The notes beneath the pieces were generated by a model, which was given only the letters and a program-made list of their open reading frames with translations, made no database searches and had not been told where the DNA came from. The position numbers were made by a program, and so were the translations under genes. A stretch of DNA of 64,000 nt from Boswellia sacra (Eukaryota > Streptophyta > Magnoliopsida > Sapindales > Burseraceae), in the NCBI GenBank assembly GCA_013180625.2, contig SNVD02004686.1, forward strand, positions 1 through 64,000, in the 5' to 3' direction. This document shows, in pieces, positions 12,117-23,442 of the stretch. Numbering within the stretch: the first letter of the stretch is position 1; each line of letters begins with the position of its first letter.

Positions 12117-14007
12117 AATTCCCCCACACTTAGACTTTGCTAGTCCTCGAGCAACTAAAATGATACGAAACAAAACTAAACCGAAACAGAATCAAAGAAA
12201 AATTAAAACACACAAATGCTTCAACTTGCAAATAGGCCTCAAAGATTGTACTTAATTATAACCCAAGGAAAACTTCAAAATAATGCACTTGATCAAGAAT
12301 TTTATCTCAAAGATTAGTTTCGCTTCACTTCAATTCCTCAAGTGTGTGTGTGTAGAGCCATTCTCACCTAATCACTTGTAACCCGGATGAGTTTATGCAT
12401 AAAAAATGAATCATATTTAATATTGAAGATGTGTGTATAAATGAACTCCATAGGCCTGCTTTTCAAGTCACTCTCCACTAATGTAGACATGCACAACACC
12501 AAGGATCAAGTAGGACTTTATTAAGCTTGTAACGTTTGGCTTGGGTGAAGGTATGATAAAGGATAATAATTTGGCTCAAATCACCCACAAACACATAAAT
12601 CATTCAAGATTATGTGGAGCTCAACCCTTATAACACAACTTATTTCAATTCACCAAGTTACTCCCCCACACTTTGTTGTTTCATTCTTTTTAAGAAGACT
12701 TAAGGGTATAGATCTCTTATTCTTATTCTTTTGTTCTTTTTTTCTTTTTTTTTTTTTTTTATTACACTTCCCCTCCCCCACACTTAAACAACACATTGTC
12801 CTCAATGTGTAAGTACGTGGACGATAAGTACAGATTGGCTTTTTTTTTTCTTTTTTTTTTTTTTTTTTACAAACACAATAGAACTCACTTGCATTGCTCA
12901 TGACACATCCCAACCTCCTCTAACTTCCCAAAACCAGAACATAGCTCAGAATTTAATTGTGAATGATCTACATGCTCATAGGTAAGGGATAAACTGTTTG
13001 GAACAAATTCATTTGAGGTTAGGAAATCTTTTAGTGAGTTAACAAAGAAAAAGGCTTACAAAGGCTCAAAGGGGTAACTAGGGATCAATTTCAGTCAAGG
13101 TTGGCTATTAAGGCTCAAACGGTCCAAAGATGGCCTAAATCATTTCCCCAATGTTGCACAGCCTAGGATTTCGCCTTGAGTGACCATCAAACAAGTTCTA
13201 GAATTCATTGAAATCTGAAGAAACATTTAAATTACATAAACTTTCTCTAAGTGAACAAATAACTCAGTGATAATAGCTCAGTGCTCAATGTTGCGCAAGG
13301 AATCAAAAGCAAAGCGAAAACCAATAAACATTTCAAGCACACAGATCCATGCATCATTTATCATTTTCCAAGAGTTATTCTTAATTCAATCATTATCTTA
13401 TCATCGACCCACAAAATGCAAGAAAAGAGGTACGTGGCGTTGTTACACCTGAGTCAAGATTGTATATTTCAACAATCCTTAGGACCAGTAGCCCGCAGAC
13501 TTAAGGTTTCCAGCCTATATACCTTTATTATGAAAGAACAAAACAAGAAACAAGACACTTCAAACAACATGAAATAAACAAACTACAGATTTATTGAGAG
13601 AGAATGCGTTTCAAGAGTTAAGAAAACCCCATATTCTGCCATTCTCAGGTTTTTCCACAATTTTTTTTTTGAATCGAAACTGATAAAGACAAAAACACAC
13701 AACAACTCGAAATTACATAAAACTAAACTTACTCAAAAATAATAAAGTCCAACAAATCAGCAAACACAAACAAGTCAGTTAGAATGGGTCTAAAAAGTTT
13801 AGAAGTTAGCCTCCTTATTCAGCCATTATGGATTGAAGAGATCCAGAATGCGTTTCAAGAGAACTTGAACTTTTTAAGCCACCACTCTAAAAGCCAAGAT
13901 TAGAAAATATTACCTGGGGTGAAAGAAACAACTTGAAAAAAAACTCAACTCAAATAAACACAATAAAGAGAAAGCAAACAAAAATGAAGCAAACCAGCAG
14001 ATAGAGA
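12117..14007 (-). other. 3' noncoding tail of copy 1 with polypurine tract
   Basis: The polypurine tract on the minus strand (TAAGTGTGGGGGAATT, 12117-12132) directly adjoins the 3' LTR and would prime plus-strand DNA synthesis. The rest is noncoding, includes two poly-T tracts near 12740-12760 and 12840-12870, and contains CCCCCACACTTAAACAACAC, typical of the 3' region of Athila-like elements. ORFs here are not conserved as proteins between the two copies. Confidence 0.75.
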
Positions 14008-14658
14008 TTACAGATGGAGGGTTAAATCCAGTTTACGCCTCTTATTGCCTTCTCCAAACCAATCAATCCGAGCTGTGGGTGGATCAGGCGAATAGACGAA
14101 TTCTTGTAGTTTGTCAATTAACTCCCCTGCCGTTGAAGCTGTAACAAGGATTTGCCTCGTTGATGGTGAGATAAAATTTTTTTTCTACAGCTTGATCAAG
14201 AAAAGACAACAAACCATCAAAAAAATTATTGACATTTAACAAACCAATGGTTTTTTATGGATGTTTAGCTGTGCCCAAGAGGTGATTTGAAATATCTCCT
14301 CTAATGTGCCATAACCACCGGGTAAAGCTATAAATGCATCGGACTTGACAACCATCTGTGCAATACGCTCATGCATGCTAGAGACTTGTAACTCTTCCCC
14401 GATTGTGTTGCCTACGATATCTCGCACAGCTAATGGTTTAGGGATAATGCCGAAAACTTTACTTCCTCCCAAGGATGCAGCTGTCGACACACACCCCATT
14501 AACCCAAGACTACCCCCTCCATAAATCAAATTAATACCCCTCGCAGCCTAATGTCCTTCCAAGATCAAGAGCTGCTGTTGTAAACTCTCCATCTTTACCA
14601 AATTGCGATCCACAAAATACGCATATATTTGGAATCGCCGAATTGGTGTTTTCTCCAT
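14008..14658 (-). pseudogene. LOG: Retrotransposon-borne LOG (cytokinin riboside 5'-monophosphate phosphoribohydrolase) sequence, copy 1
   Basis: LOG enzymes release free-base cytokinins from their riboside monophosphates in the cytosol or nucleus. The minus-strand sequence carries [10 protein letters not shown], the MHER arginine segment and the motif [11 protein letters not shown], all hallmarks of the family. It runs without introns, whereas plant LOG genes have several. It is broken by at least three shifts. One extra base lies in the segment before GIN-LIYGGG (near 14549). A change after NIHKKP near 14250 ends the ORF. A third shift, in the A8 run near 14179, is shared with copy 2. Beyond that, one frame still encodes a LOG-like C-terminus to a stop at 14008-14010. 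The glycine pair of PGG is intact here. It lies in the element's own orientation, between the CACGTG repeat and the 3' tail. Confidence 0.88.
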
Positions 14659-14864
14659 TTCTAAAAGTGCTCTAAACTTGTGCAAGACAATGATGTACGT
14701 TAGGTATTATGCGCTTCAAGTGCAAGACAGGTTATAAAATGACATTTGAGAATATACAAAATGGATATATACACACGTAAAACTCTCAAATTTGACACAT
14801 GGGGACATAATTTCGGTGGGGGTTGCTCGATGCAGATTTATCGCCCCAAAATTTGAAAAAATGA

Positions 14865-15052
14865 GATATGCTTTCGGCGAGGTTTGACAAAACCTACACA
14901 CTTGTCTCCACGTGAAGTATGGAAAACGGAGATACACTTTCGGCGGGGGTTGACAAAACCCCCACACTTGTCTCCCACGTGAAGCATAAAAAATGGAGAT
15001 ACACTTTCGGTGGAGGTTGACAAAACCTCCACACTTGTCTCCCACGTGTACT
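14865..15052 (-). promoter_or_regulatory. Three-unit tandem repeat with CACGTG (G-box) cores, copy 1
   Basis: Units of about 66 bp on the minus strand begin CACGTGGGAGACAAGTGTGG and continue through a TTTTGTCAA...CCGAAAG segment. The G-box cores lie at 14909-14914, 14976-14981 and 15043-15048. The array sits about 250-390 bp upstream of the LOG start and is conserved in copy 2 (37220-37410). It could be LOG 5' leader or promoter sequence brought along, or an element-specific enhancer. Regulatory function is inferred from the motif only. Confidence 0.6.
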
Positions 15053-15246
15053 TATGCCATAGGGTAGTCATATGGTTTGTCAAAAAGAAAACTTGAAATT
15101 AAAACAAACAAAATCAACAAACAACAACAACACAAAAACAACATTGATAATCAGATCAAACGAAACAAGAAAAAAAAATTCTACAACAACAACACACATT
15201 CAAATATACAAGTAGTTGTGATTGTGGCTCACATCTTCCTCTGGTT

Positions 15247-15933
15247 TTACGTCCAGTAACGGCTGAAACGCCTTCTATGAGTCGGGGATTGCTTCCCATC
15301 CAGTTTTCTTATAAACTGGCAAACAGGGTCGTTTTTAGTCAGATTCCCTAGACTATAACACTGCAATTCATCACGAAATTGTGTCCATAGATTAAGCAAT
15401 TCACGCTGAACAAGTCCACAAGAATGTGACTCGAGAGTTAACAAAACATTATCCAGCGACTCATTACTCAAACCATTCTTAATAAATGAAAGTTTATCTT
15501 CTCTATTCCTGGACGCAAAACCTAATGAACGACAAGTCTGGTTACAATTCCATCTAGCACATTTATAACATACTTGTAACCTTTTCGCTCTTCGCCTCTT
15601 GGCGTAGTAGCTCTTTCCTAGACCAGGCATGTATTTTGCGAGATTAATGTCCGGCTCACCGGACAATCTCACCTTGGCTTCGATAAGCCATCGGATCCAG
15701 CATGCACATTTTAGGAGCATCAATGCCCAAAAGTCTAGGTCATCCGTACTTATAAATTTTAAAACACAGCAATTTTGAGGAATGTGAAGGGAAATATTTA
15801 CGAAGGTTCGATAGAAAGATATCGGCATCCATTGAAGAGGAGAAAAGGAGGATATTACCGATAATGCGATGGAGTTTGTTCTTCTCCCAGATATGCACGA
15901 TTCAAACCTTCGGGCAATGGCTTCAACTCCCAT
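15247..15933 (-). CDS. Basic Cys4 zinc-finger-like protein ORF, copy 1
   Basis: 228-residue ORF. Its last roughly 150 residues match the ORF in copy 2. It contains an Arg/Lys-rich stretch, AKRRRAKRL, immediately followed by CYKCARWNCNQTC, a C-x2-C-x4-C-x3-C knuckle. After that comes an acidic/helical segment and a basic tail (THRRRFSRYWT). The copy-2 ORF starts with MDADIFLSNLRKYF; in copy 1 that upstream part has small insertions and deletions, so its first roughly 80 residues are out of frame and should not be trusted. Basic stretch plus Cys knuckle suggests nucleic-acid binding. The layout recalls the small Cys-rich nucleic-acid-binding proteins of some plant RNA viruses (Pfam Viral_NABP), but that is a structural analogy, not a match I could test. 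No capsid, env or host family was recognised. Confidence 0.6.
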   Translation of the reverse strand: MGVEAIARRFESCISGRRTNSIALSVISSFSPLQWMPISFYRTFVNISLHIPQNCCVLKFISTDDLDFWALMLLKCACWIRWLIEAKVRLSGEPDINLAKYMPGLGKSYYAKRRRAKRLQVCYKCARWNCNQTCRSLGFASRNREDKLSFIKNGLSNESLDNVLLTLESHSCGLVQRELLNLWTQFRDELQCYSLGNLTKNDPVCQFIRKLDGKQSPTHRRRFSRYWT

Positions 15934-16288
15934 TTGAATTTTTCCTCAAGCTGTTGCACAACTGAACTTGAAGCACGAAATAATCAAATTAAACACAAGA
16001 AAAGAAAAGAGCAGAAAACGAAAAATAAAGACACCTTAAAAAGAGATACAACACAAATAGCCAACAAAATTGTAAAAAACAAGTAAAAAAAATATATAAA
16101 AAACAAATGAGACAGATGGCAAAGAGAGAGATAAAACCTTGATTTCAATTTGTGGCCTACGAAAGGAATCTCCTCGAGAACAAAACAAATCGAATCCATT
16201 ATTACCTTATTTTAGTTTTTGTTTTTTTTTTTTTATTTTATTTTTCAAAAACATTGGGTTGCTCCCAATAAGCGCTTGGTTAACGTCC
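15934..16288 (-). other. Noncoding spacer between RT stub and Cys4 ORF, copy 1
   Basis: Low-complexity A/T-rich DNA. The piece TTGGGTTGCTCCCAATAAGC (minus-strand complement, near 16254) is a word usual in the region after pol in Athila-like elements. This indicates that the pol genes were removed by a deletion joining the RT start to the post-pol region. Confidence 0.55.
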
Positions 16289-17195
16289 TCAGCCCGACAT
16301 TGGTTTCATCATGGGAGGGTCTAATCTCTGCTGTGCTTTTCTAGTGGGCTTGGATCCTTCTTCCAACAAGAATTGGTGCATGCATATGGCTGGGCCTTGG
16401 ATGTTAGCAATCGTCCACCTAATAGCTATTTTGTGCTCTATAAGTATTCGGACGAGTTTCTCTTCTTGTATTCGTGCAAGACCCATTTCCATTGTAACTC
16501 GCAAAGTATCATTCTCACCCAAGAATCCATGATTCAAATGATCTGGAAGTGACTTAAGCTCCAAGGCAGGGGCTGTCATCACAGAAGGAAGAATTTTCTC
16601 ATTAGATAAAGGAAATTGAATGCACAAAACATCATACCTATTTATGGTTATAGCTATGGTCTCATCTAAGCTTGCCACAACTTTCTCCATTTCTTTGGAC
16701 GCTTGTATCAAAATTCCTGACTCATTGGAATTTTCTGTCCCTATATGCTCACTAATAGCTACATCCAATCCATTCTTGCGAGTTAACTCAAAATATTGTT
16801 GTGGCAAAGAATCAACAACGTCAACTGCAAAAACAGAATGTAAGTCACTAGAGTACATCATTGCCTCAAAAATATTGAAACATATCACCTTGCCATCAAA
16901 CTCTATGATGAGAGTGCCATCATGAACATCAATCTTGGTTCTAACAGTTTTCGAGAATGGTCTCCCTAAAAGAATCGGAGTTGGATTAGGAGATGTATGA
17001 TCCTCTATTTCAAGGACATAGAAGTTTGCTGGGAAAACCAATTGATTCACCTGCACAATCACATCTTCCACAACTCTTTTGGATATGCATTAAAATGATC
17101 AGCAAACTGAATGGTAATGCCAGTTTTCGCAAAAGGTCCAAGATTTAAAGAAGCATAAATAGAATATGGCATGACATTAATAGATGCTCCTAAAT
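16289..17195 (-). pseudogene. Retroviral-type aspartic protease and start of reverse transcriptase, copy 1
   Basis: On the minus strand the protease region begins near 17195 with LDLGASINVMPYSIY, where the catalytic Asp-Leu-Gly-Ala is intact. It continues through NQLVFPANFYVLEIED and LLGRPFSKTVRTKIDVHDGT, the C-terminal part of the fold. A linker follows, then the first motif of the RT region (IANIQGPAICMHQFLLEEG). There the reading stops at 16289: palm, RNase H and integrase are missing. A shift near 17072-17092 separates the DLGA part from the 260-residue ORF 16289-17071. A frame break near 17200 separates it from gag. Confidence 0.85.
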
Positions 17196-18305
17196 CTAAT
17201 ATAGCTCTTCAAACTTGGTATTACCAATGGTGCATGGAATGATGAACGTACCTGGATCTTTGCATTTTGGAGGAATTTTTCTTTGCAATACAGCTGAAAC
17301 ATTTTCCCCCATACTTACTTTCTCATTTCCCTTCAACTTTCTCTTGTTGGTGCATAACTCCTTGAGAAATTTTGTACAACGAGGTACTTGCTCAATAGCA
17401 TCCAAAAGTGGTATATTTACCTCAATTTTGTGAGAAGTTTCCAGGATTTCTTGTTCTTGTTTCTCCTCGATTGTGCAAATCTACTAGGAAAAAGTGGAGG
17501 AGAAACATATGAAGGAATGGGAGTTATATGATTTACATGAGAAGTCAGTGTTTTGTTCATGGTGGAAGTGGTGTCATCTCCTTCATCAGTTTGTGATTTC
17601 TTTGGCAGGACATCTAATTGCTCTTCATTTTGCAAATTTATCGCACAAGAATTCTCTCTTGGATTGATCACCGTTTGACAAGATAATTTTTCTGAGTCTT
17701 GGCCCTCGAATTTGCTCATGCTAGTAGCCAATTGTCCCATTTGATTTGCCAGGTTTTGGATACTTGCCCCAGTTTCATGCTGGAATAGCATTGTGTTAGT
17801 GGCAAGTGCATTAACAATATCTTCGAGAGACATACCTGAGTTGTGTGAAGCTGGTTGCGGTGCTGGATGTGGCATTGGTGGTGGTTGCATTTGAAATGGT
17901 TGCTGCACTCGAGGTTGATTGAAACTTTGTGGCCGATTTGGTATCACATTTGGAGTGATTGGTTGATGATTCCAGTAACTGAAATTATGTTGATCTTCCC
18001 ATCCAGCATTGTAAGTGCTAGAGAAAAGATCATACCATTGCCTCGTTTGTCCTGGAAATCCACCCATGGCATTGGCTTGTTCCATATATTCTTCTTGTAA
18101 AGTTGGATACATGTCGAATGGATGCTCCATCGTAGAATATATCCCACATTCATAAGATTTTTGCATATCTCCTACAGCCATGTTTTCCACAAGAGAGGTT
18201 AGCTCAGAAAGTTGTTGTTTAATGTTCGGAGTGCTTACCTCATTTACTCTCTATGGTACTTGTGGCTCAAATCCACTACTGAATTGATAGAAGTTTACTG
18301 CCATG
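17196..18305 (-). pseudogene. Partial gag (C-terminal linker region), copy 1
   Basis: ORF 17417-18190 plus the in-line piece 17196-17405 encode the part of an Athila/Tat-type gag that follows the capsid. It has a Gln/Pro-rich stretch, the segment SIQNLANQMGQLATSMSKFE, and a terminal part with PPKCKDPGTFIIPCTIG leading into the protease. The capsid domain usual in front is missing; coding begins only about 100 bp after the primer site. Frameshifts near 17410 and 18190 break the frame. Confidence 0.8.
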
Positions 18306-18393
18306 TTGTCTAAACACAAACAATCAAAAAAGAAAAACAAAGAAAATATGAATCAACAATGAAAACAAAATAACAAATCGATTAGAAAATAAA

Positions 18394-18411
18394 TCCCCGG
18401 CAACGACGCCA
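18394..18411 (-). promoter_or_regulatory. Primer binding site (tRNA-Asp type), copy 1
   Basis: The plus strand reads TCCCCGGCAACGACGCCA, the 3' end of a plant tRNA-Asp with one mismatch, six bases from the 5' LTR. Copy 2 has the perfect form. Confidence 0.85.
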
Positions 18412-18417
18412 AAAACT

Positions 18418-19395
18418 TGATGCGTTCGAAACTAGCAAATATACTAGTCGCACAAGTAATAAAGTGATGAGTAAGATATCGTTCCCACGAGAATTGATTC
18501 TAATTGAATTTGTTATTCGAAAGCAACAATAAACTAAATGAGGGGGGTTTTGTTGATTGATTAACTTGATGAAATATTAATGTAAGTAAAGAATAACACA
18601 ATGCAAATTAAAACAGATTGAAAAATCAATGAGAGAAACCTGGTTAAGGGATCCTTCTCTACCACAAGATATGGATTTGCGAATTAATTGTAGAATTGTC
18701 ATCCAATCAACTCACAAAAACCATATCAGGGGCTTTGAAATCACCCTCAACCAATTCAGATTCAGTTACACATGTTTAAGAACGTGGTAAATACAATACA
18801 ACATGGAGACATTCCAGAAAATGAAAGGGAAGGGAAAAACTTAGCAAATTTGATGTAATTCTCTTTGGATTGTAGTTCTTCCTATTTCAAAGCTTCCTTT
18901 CTCCTTCAAGAACTCCAAGAGATGAAAGAATTCCAGAGCTACAGCCTCTACCACGTTCTCCCCTCTTTAAGTTATCAAAATAAAACCCTAAAATGTGTTT
19001 AAATACTCTGCTACAGTAACCTGCTACAGTGTCCCGTATTATACATGCTACAGTGATTTGTGGAATTACATTTCTATACTTCTCACACTGTTTTGATTAC
19101 AACTTTTGGTACACTGAATGGATTATAAACCGTAAATTTCTCCAGAAAATAGACTTCGAGAGCTTTCCAACGGTATATAATATGTCGTCGAGTTCATTGT
19201 ATATCAATACAATTAAATCCGAGAAGATCACTGACTAGCAGAGGTGAAAATGAAGGGTTTTACTCCATTTTTGTGCAAGTTGCTCCAAAACTCCTACAAA
19301 CATCAAAACACACAAAAACATAAAAATACCACTGAATATAGCAAAGAAACATGGATGAATTGATATAAAAGTAATACATAAATAGACACCTATCA
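18418..19395 (-). repeat. 5' LTR of copy 1, internally deleted
   Basis: 978 bp against 1412 bp for intact LTRs. About 434 bp are missing at about 18707, between GTCATCCAAT and CAACTCAC. Both ends of the missing piece share CAAT in intact LTRs, consistent with deletion at a short repeat. Confidence 0.9.
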
Positions 19396-19826
19396 ACCTC
19401 CAGCATAGTGGTTTGTTTATAGACTCGGGAGCTCCATTGACAAGACTCGTCACAAATACTGTTAATGGGGTCAATGTGTTTCAAACGGTGATGACAGCAT
19501 TACAGAGTCACTATGATTCTTTTCAACTTGAGAGAGTACCTGATAACGAGAAGCCTAGACCAGAATTTAGCCTTTGTTATAGGAACAGAGAAGGTTTCAG
19601 AGATTTTGCATCCATGACCTTCCATTTCCAGGGAGCAAACTATGTGGTCGACCCCAATTATACGAACATTAATTTTGATGGGGGTATTTTCTGTATAGCA
19701 ATACTTCCGATACAGGGGGTTAATATACTAGGAGCTTGGCATATGCAAAATATGCGCATCATTCACAACGGCCACCTTCAAGCAATCCAATTTTACCCAT
19801 ATCAGTGTGCTGACGATCATCTTTAA
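19396..19826 (+). pseudogene. C-terminal fragment of a plant aspartic protease (A1B, nepenthesin/CND41-like)
   Basis: The reading frame emerges directly from the LTR edge: LFIDSGAPLTRL contains the second catalytic Asp (DSG). After it come the family's C-terminal features: a FxLCYR segment, ASMTFHFQGANYVV, and GVNILGAWHMQNMRIIH near the end, then a stop. The N-terminal lobe with the first active site is absent. No matching part lies on the other side of the retrotransposon, before 10692, so the gene was truncated and not simply split. About 137 codons remain open. Confidence 0.85.
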
Positions 19827-22030
19827 TTTGTTCATTTCTTCACTGCTTTCTTCCTTTTTGTGATCAGATTCTTGCTAAGTAATGTTATGGTACACATTCA
19901 GAATAAATTCACCTAACCAAGAGTGCTATTCATGCAAACTTTGTTTGTTATTCTCTGCATTTGGCCACTGTACATGCTTACATTTCCGACACAAGCCCTA
20001 TGTTTCTCGCATTTTATAATCGATCTGGGGATTTTTCTGTGCAGCAAAACGTATTGATGGCCAAGGTTGTTGGTTTCGGCCTTAAGTCCATTAATATTTG
20101 ATTAACTTGCCTCTAACCTCTTTACTGTGAATGTTACAAGCATTTGCTGCAGGCACACATAAATGGCATTTGCCAAATAGTCATTATTGTATAATGTTTA
20201 ATATCAATACGATTGTCCCAAAGTATGATTGGTTGATTTGTATTGATATGCTACCAAATTAATACAATGTTTTTGGATTGGACTTGAGATGATTAGCTCA
20301 GATTCTGTTTTAAATTTAATTATCATTGATGACAATTACGACTGCAAGGGCTAGCCTTTACCATATCTGTCAAACTCATTAATTATTTTCTTGTCTAAAC
20401 TTGGAACTTTATAAATCATGGTGGTCCCATATACAAAAGATTAATGATACTCTCCCCAAAGAGAATCCCAAATTTTGAACCTCAAATGATGTGATAAATG
20501 ACATAACACTGCTACATCAATCCTTAAACTAACTCATTTACTGATATATCGGTGCATCAAATTTTAGTGATTGATGTAGCAATCCACATGACCTTGCCAC
20601 ATTATTTGGAATCGCAAATTTGGGATTCCATTTGGAAAGAGTATCATTATTCTCTTCTGTATCATGGATGTTAGATGCATAATCAATTTTTCTGATAAAT
20701 AAATATTAGTTTGTGCATAAACATATTTATTGTTTGAGCAAATTTCAATTTAATGCATTATAATTATATTGTATGTGAATTATTCATATGGTTTGTTTAA
20801 TCATATAAAGAAGACATAATTTACGGGACCTTATAGTTATAAAGTTTGGTCACACTAAGTAAAGCTGACACTTTGCAATATTATGGTTTTCCTATTTCAT
20901 AGACATGAATGATTTGTCTTAATCATTGAAGTGGTGACTTCAAATAGGAATACCAATGCAATTAATTTGCATCAAACAGGACCTTCATGAGATTTAATTA
21001 AGATATAAGAATTGTCGCATAAATTAAATTTCATAGGCACTAATAATATAATACTCATAGTCTTGGGTGAATAATGAACTTATATTTGTGTCAAGTATTT
21101 TTTGAGATATTATGGAGTGAGATTTTTCTAAAATCAAAACCTCTATAGCTTGGAAATATAAGATTATGATTTATAGGAACATATATTCACAATATGATAT
21201 AACTGCTATTGGAGAGGATAATATTCTCTTCAGCTGATTTCAATGCTTGGTTATAAAATCTTAGGCTTGGGTATTCTTAATAAAGAGTTTATCAAGAATT
21301 AATATTTATTTGTGAATTATTTCACATACGTATAAAATAACCATCAAAGAAATTAGTGACTCTAGGATACAAGATGTAATTAAAAGGGTATGACAGTAAT
21401 TATACACCCAATTTTAATTATGGATATCATATAGAGGGGTATTTATATGGTATTAGTGTGAAATGGGTTTTGGCTTTGCCAAATAAAATTAATTAAATTA
21501 TAAGCTTCTTATAATTTGTTTATGGACTTTATAATACATTCTTGGGCCCGTAGTTGAAGAACAACAAGATTAATAATTATGTCAAATTAATTATAAGATA
21601 ACTAGAATAGGTTTAATTATTGGAGCTAAAGTTTACATGAGCTTTTTTTATTCACCAGGCTAGCTCACAAAAGCCACTATACGTTAATAGGCTTTTATTA
21701 TTAAATAAAAGACATGCCCAATTTCTAGAGTGATTTGGATTTCAAGTTTGATGATATAATTATCTAGGATATTATTTTACAATAATTAGATAATTATCCT
21801 TCTTTTTCCTAATGGGATAAGAAATAATTATAATCCTATATCACTTGAGATTTTAATAGAATATACATTCCCTAAGAATTAGGAAGTTAACATGAAGCTC
21901 TCAAATTAATTACAGTAGCTTGTGTTTGTTGAGTATAATCAACCAAAAAAGAAAACGTGAGACACACAGAGAGAAGTTCATGTGAACTCTAGGGAGAAAC
22001 ACAAGAGAGAAAAAGAAAAATTATAGAGAG
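19827..22030. other. AT-rich intergenic or old repeat DNA
   Basis: No gene recognised. From about 20650 the sequence has the texture of an old LTR, with polyadenylation-like and A/T-rich words, and the solo LTR at 22031 interrupts it. A CACAGAGAGAAG...AGAGAG purine-rich stretch at about 21966-22030 precedes the insertion. Confidence 0.4.
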
Positions 22031-23442
22031 TGATAAGTGTCTATTTATATATCATTTTCATATCAATTCGTCCATGTTTCTTTGCTATATTCCTTGGTAT
22101 TTTTATGTTTTTGTGTGGTTTTGATGTTTGTAGGAGTTTTGGAGCAACTTGCACAAAAATGGAGTAAAACCCTTCATTTTCACCTCTGCTAGTTAACCAT
22201 CTTCTCGATTTAATTGTATTGATATACAATGAACCCGATGACATATCATATACCGTTGAAAAGCTCTCGAAGTCTACTTTTTGGAGAAATTTACGGTTTA
22301 TGAATCCATTCAGTGTACCGAAAGTTGTAATCAAAACAGTGTGAGAAGTGTAGAAATGTAATTCCACACATCACTGTAGCATGTATAATACGGGACACTG
22401 TAGCACGTTACTGTAGCAGAGTATTTAAACACATTTTAGGGTTTTATTTTCATAACTTGAAGAGGGGAGAACGTGGTGGAGGTTGCAGCTCTGGAATTCT
22501 TTCATCTCTTGGAGTTCTTGAAGGAGAAAGGAAGCTTGGAAAGAGGAAGAACTACAATCCAAAGAGAATTACATCAAATTTGCTAAGTTTTTCCCTTCCC
22601 TTTCATTTTCTGGAATGTCTCCATGTTGTATTGTATTTACCACGTTCTTAAACATGTGTAACTGAATCTGAATTGGTTGAGGGTGATTTCAAAGCCCCTG
22701 ATATGGTTTTTGTAAGTTGATTGTGCAAGAAGTTGTTATCCAATTCTCTAATTGAAGTTGCTTGTATTTTCCTATATCTAATGCTTATGATTGCTTGCTG
22801 GATTGTATTTCGAATGGCCAACTGAATATAATCTGGTTGTTGTCTATTGCTAGACTAGAAATCTTGATCCGTAATTGTCTTGAATTTCTAATCCTTAGTA
22901 GCAAAATTGTGATCAGAGATTGCAATTGGAGAATACAACCTAAGTTAAATAATCCGAGCTTGTGTGTTTATTGCTTAGATCAACCTATCTTTCTTATCGT
23001 AATGCATCCATTGAATTAAATTTAGAGAGCTTGTTCTAGGTTGTTTAATGGATAGAGATTAAATAAAGAGCCTGTTTTATTTAACAACAAAGTAAGGAAA
23101 GATTGGGATAACAGAGCTTGTTGTTATCTACGGTTGATAATTTCAATGGTGTAATTGGATGACAATTCTACAATTAATTCGCAAATCCATATCTTGTGGT
23201 AGAGAAGGATACCTTAACCAGGTTTCTCTCATTGATTTTTCAATCTGTTTAAATTTGCATTGTGTTATTCTTTAATTGCATTAATATTTCATCTAGTTAA
23301 TCAATCAACAAAACCCCCTCATTTAGTTTATTGTTGCTTTCGAATAACAAATTCAATTAGAATCAATCCTCGTGAGAACGATATCTTACTTATCACTTTA
23401 TTACTTGTGCGACTAGTATACTTGCTAGTTTCAAACGCATCA
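22031..23442 (+). mobile_element. Solo LTR with target-site duplication
   Basis: 1412 bp, from TGATAAGTGTCTATTTATAT to TTTCAAACGCATCA, the same length as the LTRs of copy 2 and in the opposite orientation to copies 1 and 2. The flanking pentamers are identical: GAGAG at 22026-22030 and at 23443-23447. Solo LTRs arise when the two LTRs of one element recombine. Confidence 0.95.
22374..22446 (+). promoter_or_regulatory. LTR promoter block: three CTGTAGCA words, TATA-like box, telo-box
   Basis: CTGTAGCA occurs at 22374-22381, 22398-22405 and 22411-22418. GTATTTAAAC follows at 22421-22430, and TTAGGGTTTT, the complement of the AAACCCTAA telo-box, is at 22437-22446. The block is conserved in every LTR of the family, for example 41764-41820 in the 5' LTR of copy 2. 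Position fits a U3 core promoter; function is inferred. Confidence 0.55.

Larger units (their letters stand above)
10692..19395 (-). mobile_element. LTR retrotransposon copy 1 (Ty3/gypsy, Athila/Tat-like, non-autonomous) carrying LOG and a Cys4 ORF
   Basis: Transcription runs on the minus strand: 5' LTR 18418-19395, primer site 18394-18411, partial gag, protease, RT stub, Cys4 ORF, CACGTG repeat, LOG sequence, 3' noncoding tail, polypurine tract 12117-12132, 3' LTR 10692-12116. The capsid part of gag, most of RT, RNase H and integrase are absent, so mobility needed proteins from another element. The 5' LTR is 978 bp against 1425 bp for the 3' LTR because of an internal deletion near 18707. 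The flanking pentamers (CTCTC left, ACCTC right) do not match, so the copy may have been rearranged by recombination or its flank lost. Confidence 0.9.

Noticed and set aside
12612..12913. Lys-rich and Phe-rich ORFs on either strand (also 34935-35236)
   Set aside because: Products of poly-T/poly-A tracts.
13267..13577. Overlapping ORFs kept in both retrotransposon copies (also 35608-35912)
   Set aside because: They are in the noncoding 3' tail, on the strand opposite to the element genes, and conserved only because the whole DNA is conserved.
14716..15083. Repetitive ORFs over the CACGTG array (also 37078-37407)
   Set aside because: The repeat unit is about 66-67 bp and changes frame between units and copies, so the ORFs are not conserved as protein.
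22762..23019. ORF inside the solo LTR (related ones at 11115-11330 and 33529-33813)
   Set aside because: LTR sequence; no start context or domain, and broken in other LTRs.
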